Assembly: GCA_003427395.1 (NCBI GenBank)
Contig: BFEA01000668.1
Location: forward strand, 124,967 to 153,600
From: Chara braunii
Lineage: Eukaryota > Streptophyta > Charophyceae > Charales > Characeae
Direction: 5' to 3'
Length of the DNA stretch: 28,634 nucleotides
Part shown: piece after piece, positions 27,076-28,634 of the stretch
Layout of the letters: every line of letters starts with the position of its first letter
How positions within the stretch are numbered: the first letter of the stretch is position 1
Program-made: the position numbers and the translations under genes
Notes under the pieces: model-generated
What the model saw: the letters and a program-made list of their open reading frames with translations, nothing else
Databases searched by the model: none
Told to the model about the DNA's origin: nothing

Positions 27076-27630
27076 GTGGTAACTACCAACACCCAACCCA
27101 TAACCCGACTAAGTGGCACTTGGCGCGCAGCAGATAGGACATCACCACCCCCTCTTAACTCCGCGTCCCTGGGCGAGCCCAGCGGCTACCACGGCCACAA
27201 GCCGATAGTGCTCTGCTGTACAACAGGGTGCCGAGCCTGCGTGGACCAATGGAAAGCCCAGCGGCGCACCCCCACATTTTTGTTAGAGCGACACCAACAG
27301 GACCGGTCCACTGCAGGCAATCAGATCATGCCAGACGAGCAGTGGGGGTTCGGGGTCAGCCCATCGAGTCACACCATTCGGGCAAGGCCCTGGTACTCAG
27401 CGGAAACATGGCACACAGAGGAGGGCTGGGACACCGTGCCCTTCGACAGCAGCCGCATTGACAGGAGACTCGTCACCCTGCAGAGGGTCATGACTCCCCT
27501 CCTTACCATCGGACACGGGTACCCGTTTGGGGTAGCTCGACGCTCTGTTTTTGAAAGGTGGAAGGCGTCCGCTCGTATCCTGTTATGGGACCACTGCGAT
27601 GAGCTCACTGTCATTTTATGCCAAAACTAA
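27076..27630 (+). CDS. unassigned 184-aa ORF
   Basis: The frame is open from ATG at 27076 to a TAA at 27630 in GC-richer DNA than its surroundings. It contains CCTTGCRACVDQW, a Cys-rich spot without a full zinc-finger spacing, and a C-terminal part RRSVFERWKASARILLWDHC. I recognise no family, there is no second copy for comparison, and two other frames overlap it. It may be a remnant of a mobile element or a chance ORF. Confidence 0.3.
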   Translation: MVTTNTQPITRLSGTWRAADRTSPPPLNSASLGEPSGYHGHKPIVLCCTTGCRACVDQWKAQRRTPTFLLERHQQDRSTAGNQIMPDEQWGFGVSPSSHTIRARPWYSAETWHTEEGWDTVPFDSSRIDRRLVTLQRVMTPLLTIGHGYPFGVARRSVFERWKASARILLWDHCDELTVILCQN

Positions 27631-27669
27631 AAGGACTAATCACTGGCAGCTAAGAGAGCCGCCTGTGCT

Positions 27670-28031
27670 ATGACCGTTGAGGTTCAGCGTTTCTTTTTCC
27701 CTCTTTATTTTTTTTGTCTCATTTTATTATTATTTCTTGTATTTACAAATCGCAAAAATGCAGAATTCAAAAAAAAAAAAGAAAAAAAAAAGGGAGAAGT
27801 TGTACGCGCTCTTCGTTTAGAACGTAGGGACCATAGTGAGTGGCGGGCCTATAAAGGATGAGACGAACGAGTTATTGGTTACTGGCTGGAGGGGCGCTCA
27901 GGGGCCTTCGCCGTACTGATGGTTGGTGGACTGAGCTAGAAGCGGGAAAATTGCTGGGTGTTCGCAAAAGGAGGCTGGCTGAGTGCGCGTGCACTAGGCA
28001 CCTTGAAACTACAGGCCGCGAGCTTGTGGCT
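27670..28031 (+). other. terminal leader of the third copy (plus strand)
   Basis: It starts ATGACCGTTGAGG, close to the terminal word of units 1 and 2, followed by T-rich then A-rich runs (A-rich at 27768-27791). A first small frame ends at 27861 (WRAYKG). A continuous frame from 27858 runs into the GYRP gene without a stop. The shared order of terminus, T-rich run, RAYK remnant and GYRP gene supports homology to the minus-strand units. Confidence 0.45.
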
Positions 28032-28567
28032 ATGGTGCGGAGTAATGGGTTGTACGGCTATAGGCCGAAGTACCTCCAGTACATCTGGAGGTGGGAGCGA
28101 ATGTCAGGTGAGGGGCCTGTGGTGGCTGCTAGTCACTGCAATCCGGAGGTAAGGCTGAAGATAAATGCAGAAGGGGGGAAAGAGGAGGAGATGAAAGCAG
28201 ACCAGAGACTGCAGTTGGCCATTACGGAGGCCAGGGACCGTGCTGAAAGAAGGTGCAGGAGGGACGGGGTCACGAACAAAATGAAAGTGCGAGTCGCGAG
28301 ACAGAAGAGGGTAACGTCCAGTGACGAGGGGGAGCGTATAAAGGCCGCCGTATGGTTGGCGTCATCTACTAATCATGGTCGCCTGTAGCTCGCTTGAGCT
28401 TTGACTCGGGGCGGCTGGGGGCGCACTCTGAACAAGTTTTCTGGCTTACGATGTCAAGGGCCATTGACGCAGTTCACGCGGATGAGCGGGACAAGAGAAG
28501 AACCGGCATGCAAGACCATGTGATCCTAATGAGTGGACAACAAGGTGATGAGTTCGTGTCAGTGTGA
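28032..28567 (+). pseudogene. GYRP gene, copy 3 (plus strand), one frameshift
   Basis: ATG at 28032 (MVRSNGLYGYRPKYLQY) corresponds to the chosen start of copy 1. It shares W-x-WER, EVRLKIN, RLQLAITEARDRAERRC and RRDGV. The first frame ends at 28388. The C-terminal block then appears in another frame (ADERDKRRTGMQDHVIL, ending EFVSV with TGA at 28567), matching AESTKRLRDSHAHVMV and TEVSV of copy 1. It is much more diverged than copies 1 and 2 are from each other, so it stems from an older or different element. It runs opposite to them. The upstream frame is open for 58 codons from 27858, so a longer N-terminus is possible. Confidence 0.55.
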
Positions 28568-28634
28568 GCGAGTAGAAACCGTTTGAGCGCGGAGCGCAGA
28601 GAGAGAGAGAGGACGTATACAAGGGGGGNGGNAA
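28568..28634. other. GA-rich window edge
   Basis: A short gagagaga tract and three N bases close the window. The GA-rich start after the GYRP gene parallels the purine-rich stretch that follows copies 1 and 2 on the element strand. Confidence 0.4.

Overview
KIND OF DNA. This is a repeat-rich eukaryotic stretch, almost certainly nuclear. It is dominated by decayed LTR retrotransposons of the Ty3/gypsy type lying on the minus strand. The 18-base primer-binding site (PBS) matches the 3' end of plant-type tRNA-Asp as I remember it. The pol sequence has the style I associate with elements of charophyte algae and other streptophytes. I therefore favour a green-lineage (streptophyte) host, with moderate confidence. 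I recognise no host housekeeping gene, rRNA, tRNA gene or CRISPR.

LAYOUT. Two homologous units lie head to tail on the minus strand. Unit 1 runs from 15507 leftward past the window start. Unit 2 runs from 26589 leftward to 15509, where it is cut off inside reverse transcriptase (RT) and abuts the start of unit 1. Read along the minus strand, a unit holds: (i) an A/T-rich terminus; (ii) a gene of unknown family, here called the GYRP gene; (iii) a purine-rich stretch and about 3 kb of diverged DNA without genes; (iv) a small ORF, P0; (v) an LTR end with TATA and AATAAA candidates and a U5 hairpin; (vi) the tRNA-Asp PBS; (vii) a close-packed series of six small ORFs, P1-P6, of which P1-P4 are paralogues of one another and of P0; (viii) gag-protease; (ix) a U UUU UUA -1 frameshift site; (x) pol with RT, RNase H and integrase; (xi) a broken 3' ORF and N-rich repeats. 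Parts x (beyond the RT start) and xi survive only in unit 1.

RIGHT END. From 26.6 to 27.66 kb the DNA is unrelated: stem-loops, an (AAT)n tract and one unassigned ORF. From 27670 a third, diverged copy of the unit start and its GYRP gene runs on the plus strand to the window edge.

HOW IT WORKS TOGETHER. A living ancestor would have been primed by tRNA-Asp. It would have made Gag-Pro, and Pol by -1 frameshifting, and carried an added cassette of small proteins ahead of gag. The cassette (P0-P4) and the LTR-side GYRP gene are the parts I cannot place in any known family and are the best candidates for something undescribed. Every copy here is broken by stops, frameshifts or lost key residues.

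CAUTION. About 5.65 kb is base-for-base identical between the two units in every line I compared, although both flanks differ by roughly 5-7%. This is either recent gene conversion or an assembly artefact. Scattered N bases show that repeats troubled this assembly.
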